In this document: positions 61,919 through 64,000 of the stretch, piece after piece
How positions within the stretch are numbered: position 1 is the first letter of the stretch
Layout: each line of letters starts with the position of its first letter
Assembly: GCF_019511605.1 (NCBI RefSeq)
Contig: NZ_JAEUAV010000027.1
Span: 1 to 64,000, forward strand
DNA: 64,000 bases
Direction of reading: 5' to 3'
DNA from: Paraburkholderia phenoliruptrix
GTDB lineage: Bacteria > Pseudomonadota > Gammaproteobacteria > Burkholderiales > Burkholderiaceae
The notes under the pieces: generated by a model
Seen by the model: the letters and a program-made list of their open reading frames with translations, nothing else
The model's database searches: none
What the model was told of the DNA's origin: nothing
Position numbers and translations under genes: made by a program

Positions 61919-62878
61919 ATGGCAAAGGCATTCGCATCGCAGGCCGATCTGGAAGTCAAGAAAGTCACGTGGACGCAGTTGTCCGAGAACGCCTACGCCT
62001 ACACGGCGGAAGGCGATCCGAACTCGGGCGTGATCATTGGCGACGACGGCGTGCTGATCGTGGACACCACCGCCACGCCGGCCATGGCGCAAGACCTTAT
62101 CGCGAAGATTCGCAGCGTGACCGACAAGCCGATCAAATACGTCGTGCTGTCGCACTATCACGCGGTGCGCGTGCTGGGCGCATCGGCTTATTTCAAGGAA
62201 GGCGCGCAGGAAATCATTGCGAGCCGCGGCACCTACGAGATGATCGTCGAGCGCGGTGAAGCAGACATGAAGTCGGAAATAGAACGCTTCCCGCGTCTTT
62301 TCGCCGGCGTCGAAACAGTGCCGGGGCTGACGTGGCCCACGCTCGTCTTCGAAAAGGAAATGACGCTGTTCCTCGGCAAGCTGGAAGTGCGTATCGCGCA
62401 TCTGGGCGCCGGCCACACGAAGGGCGACACGGTGGTGTGGCTGCCGTCGCAAAAGGTGCTTTTTTCGGGCGATCTGGTCGAATACGACGCAGCCTGCTAT
62501 TGCGGCGACGCGCAGCTCGAACAATGGCCGGCCACGCTCGAAGGTCTGCGTGCGCTGAATGCCGAAAAACTGGTGCCGGGCCGCGGCCCCGCGCTGACCA
62601 CGCCCGAAGACGTCAACAAAGGTCTCGACTACACGAAGGATTTCGTCACGACGCTCCTGCAGCGAGGCCGTGAAGCCGTCGCTCAGAAGCTGGACCTGAA
62701 GGCCGCTATGGCGCACACGCGCAAGGCAATGGACCCGAAGTTCGGCCATGTGTTCATCTACGAACATTGTTTGCCGTTCGACGTTTCGCGCGCTTACGAC
62801 GAAGCGAGCGGCATCACCCATCCGCGTATCTGGACCGCGCAGCGCGACAAGGAAATGTGGGACGCGCTGCAGGCCTGA
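61919..62878 (+). CDS. Metallo-beta-lactamase-fold hydrolase with altered metal motif
   Basis: 319 residues, MBL fold: VIIGDDGVLIVDTTATP, VVLSHYHAVRVLGASAYF, RIAHLGAGHTKGDTVVWLP and VLFSGDLVEYDAACYCGD. The canonical HxHxDH motif is here H79-Y-H81-A-V83-R84, so the Asp and the second His of the second metal site are replaced, while the later His (GAGHTKGDT) and Asp (SGDLV) remain. One-metal hydrolysis or lactonase-like activity on a ring-cleavage product is possible. ATG with GAGGGAG upstream. It begins an operon with the FAD monooxygenase 71 bp downstream. Confidence 0.88.
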   Translation: MAKAFASQADLEVKKVTWTQLSENAYAYTAEGDPNSGVIIGDDGVLIVDTTATPAMAQDLIAKIRSVTDKPIKYVVLSHYHAVRVLGASAYFKEGAQEIIASRGTYEMIVERGEADMKSEIERFPRLFAGVETVPGLTWPTLVFEKEMTLFLGKLEVRIAHLGAGHTKGDTVVWLPSQKVLFSGDLVEYDAACYCGDAQLEQWPATLEGLRALNAEKLVPGRGPALTTPEDVNKGLDYTKDFVTTLLQRGREAVAQKLDLKAAMAHTRKAMDPKFGHVFIYEHCLPFDVSRAYDEASGITHPRIWTAQRDKEMWDALQA

Positions 62879-62949
62879 GCGGCATGAAACTTTAGAAGCG
62901 AAGCGCAGCAGAGCCAGCCGAGCAAAGCGGGGATGGACGGAGACACAAG

Positions 62950-64000
62950 ATGAGCATCAACTACCAGACGCTGTCGTTCGAATACCAGCCGTGCCGCGAG
63001 CAGGACCCGCGCAACGGTGGCGAGCAGGCGGTCTACCCGGTAATCGTGGTCGGTGCGGGGCCCGTGGGCCTTGCAACAGCAATCGACCTCGCGCAACAGG
63101 GCGTGCCGGTGATACTCGTGGACGACGACTGCTCGCTGTCTACGGGCTCTCGCGCAATCTGTTTCTCGAAGCGCTCGCTCGATATTTTCGATCGGCTCGG
63201 GTGCGGTCAGCGCATGGTGGACAAGGGCATTAGCTGGAATGTCGGCAAGGTGTTCCTGAAGGACGAGCTCGTCTACACGTTCAATCTGCAGCCGGAGGCG
63301 GGTCATCATCGGCCCGCGTTCATCAACTTGCAGCAGTACTACGTCGAAGGATTTCTGCTCGAGCGCGCGCAGGAAATGCCGAACATCGAGATTCGCTGGA
63401 AAAGCAAAGTGGTCGGCATAGAGCAGAGCGGCACGCCGGGCACGTGCGACGCCGCCGTCACGCTGACTGTCGAAACGCCTAACGGTCAGTACGCATTGCG
63501 TGGCCGCTATGTGGTTGCCGCCGACGGCTCGCGCAGTCCGATCCGCAATCTGATGGGACTCGACAGCAAGGGCGTGACGTTCAAAGACCGCTTCCTGATT
63601 GCCGACGTGAAAATGGAAGCGGATTTTCCGACCGAGCGCTGGTTCTGGTTCGACCCGCCGTTTCATCCGAACCAGTCGGTGCTGTTGCACCGTCAGCCTG
63701 ACAATGTGTGGCGAATCGACTTTCAGCTTGGTTGGGACGCCGATCCGGTGCTCGAAAAAACGCCTGAGCGCGTGATTCCGCGTGTGCGCGCATTGCTCGG
63801 ACCAGATGCGAAATTCGAGCTGGAATGGGTCAGCGTCTATACGTTTTCGTGCTTGCGCATGGAGCGCTTCCGGCACGGCAACGTGCTGTTCGCTGGCGAC
63901 TCCGCACACGGGGTGTCGCCGTTCGGCGCACGCGGCGCGAATAGCGGCGTACAGGACGCGGAAAACCTCGCATGGAAGCTGGCGCTGGTGCTGGAAGGCA
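62950..64000 (+). CDS. FAD-dependent aromatic-type monooxygenase (3' end outside window)
   Basis: The frame starts at an ATG with CGGAGA upstream and is still open at the right edge (about 350 residues visible). GAGPVGLATAIDLAQQG (Rossmann FAD site), VVAADGSRSPIRNLMG (DG motif) and VLFAGDSAHGVSPFGARGAN (GD motif) define a class A flavoprotein hydroxylase of the MhpA/3-hydroxybenzoate type. It would hydroxylate a phenolic substrate with NAD(P)H and O2. With the MBL-fold partner and two IclR regulators it probably belongs to an aromatic catabolic operon continuing to the right. Confidence 0.9.
   Translation, partial: MSINYQTLSFEYQPCREQDPRNGGEQAVYPVIVVGAGPVGLATAIDLAQQGVPVILVDDDCSLSTGSRAICFSKRSLDIFDRLGCGQRMVDKGISWNVGKVFLKDELVYTFNLQPEAGHHRPAFINLQQYYVEGFLLERAQEMPNIEIRWKSKVVGIEQSGTPGTCDAAVTLTVETPNGQYALRGRYVVAADGSRSPIRNLMGLDSKGVTFKDRFLIADVKMEADFPTERWFWFDPPFHPNQSVLLHRQPDNVWRIDFQLGWDADPVLEKTPERVIPRVRALLGPDAKFELEWVSVYTFSCLRMERFRHGNVLFAGDSAHGVSPFGARGANSGVQDAENLAWKLALVLEG

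Overview
The window is high-GC DNA with densely packed genes and no rRNA, tRNA, insertion sequence, prophage or CRISPR array that I could see. The gene content suggests a metabolically versatile soil or plant-associated betaproteobacterium of Burkholderia sensu lato (Paraburkholderia or Caballeronia type). The pointers are aerobic aromatic-CoA catabolism, a narGHJI respiratory nitrate reductase with NarX/NarL, a GlpSTPQUV-type glycerol ABC transporter and many MFS, IclR, LysR and AraC genes. The genus is an inference from family content.

Layout. 1-10.5 kb: a minus-strand operon for aerobic anthranilate (2-aminobenzoate) breakdown through 2-aminobenzoyl-CoA. It holds the monooxygenase/reductase fusion, an SDR, a MarR regulator, a crotonase, an acyl-CoA dehydrogenase, a thioesterase, a Rid protein, the CoA ligase, a dienelactone hydrolase/NTF2 fusion and a GST cut by the window edge. 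A sigma70-like promoter with an overlapping dyad lies in front. 10.5-12.3 kb: a class V aminotransferase and an isochorismatase-fold protein that lacks the usual catalytic residues. 12.6-25.2 kb: the nitrate respiration locus on the minus strand (narL, narX, a SirB-like gene, a parvulin, narI, narJ, narH, narG, narK and a small membrane ORF overlapping narK), with two FNR/Anr-like boxes.

25.4-33.1 kb: an MHS-family transporter, an SDR, a GlxA-type AraC regulator, and a divergent group made of a winged-helix regulator plus beta-propeller protein facing DUF899 plus DUF2182 proteins. That group looks like an uncharacterised redox/metal module. 33.2-39.3 kb: glpSTPQUV, ending at a clear terminator. 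39.6-44.4 kb: a GGDEF-EAL protein, an orphan protein, a Tat-exported purple-acid-phosphatase-like enzyme and a glycine-zipper protein. 44.5-49.1 kb: crotonase plus CaiB/BaiF CoA-transferase, a LysR regulator and an MFS transporter. 49.1-49.6 kb: a long gene-free stretch with a convincing minus-strand terminator and a second hairpin, a candidate small RNA.

49.6-53.5 kb: a short AraC-like protein coupled to a degenerate GGDEF/EAL protein, then galU, a membrane-anchored Pro/Gln-rich protein and a DUF1330 protein. 53.6-59.9 kb: a carbohydrate ABC system (permeases and binding protein on minus; SDR, ATPase and RpiR regulator on plus) with a HexR-like operator in the divergent gap. 59.9-64 kb: two tandem IclR regulators divergent from an MBL-fold protein and an FAD monooxygenase cut by the right edge, with a palindromic operator touching a sigma70-like promoter.

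Most genes have recognisable families. The parts least explained by known biology are the DUF899/DUF2182 group, the DLH-NTF2 fusion, the candidate sRNA, the coupled degenerate GGDEF/EAL regulator and the complementary degeneration of the two GlpS/GlpT ATPase sites.
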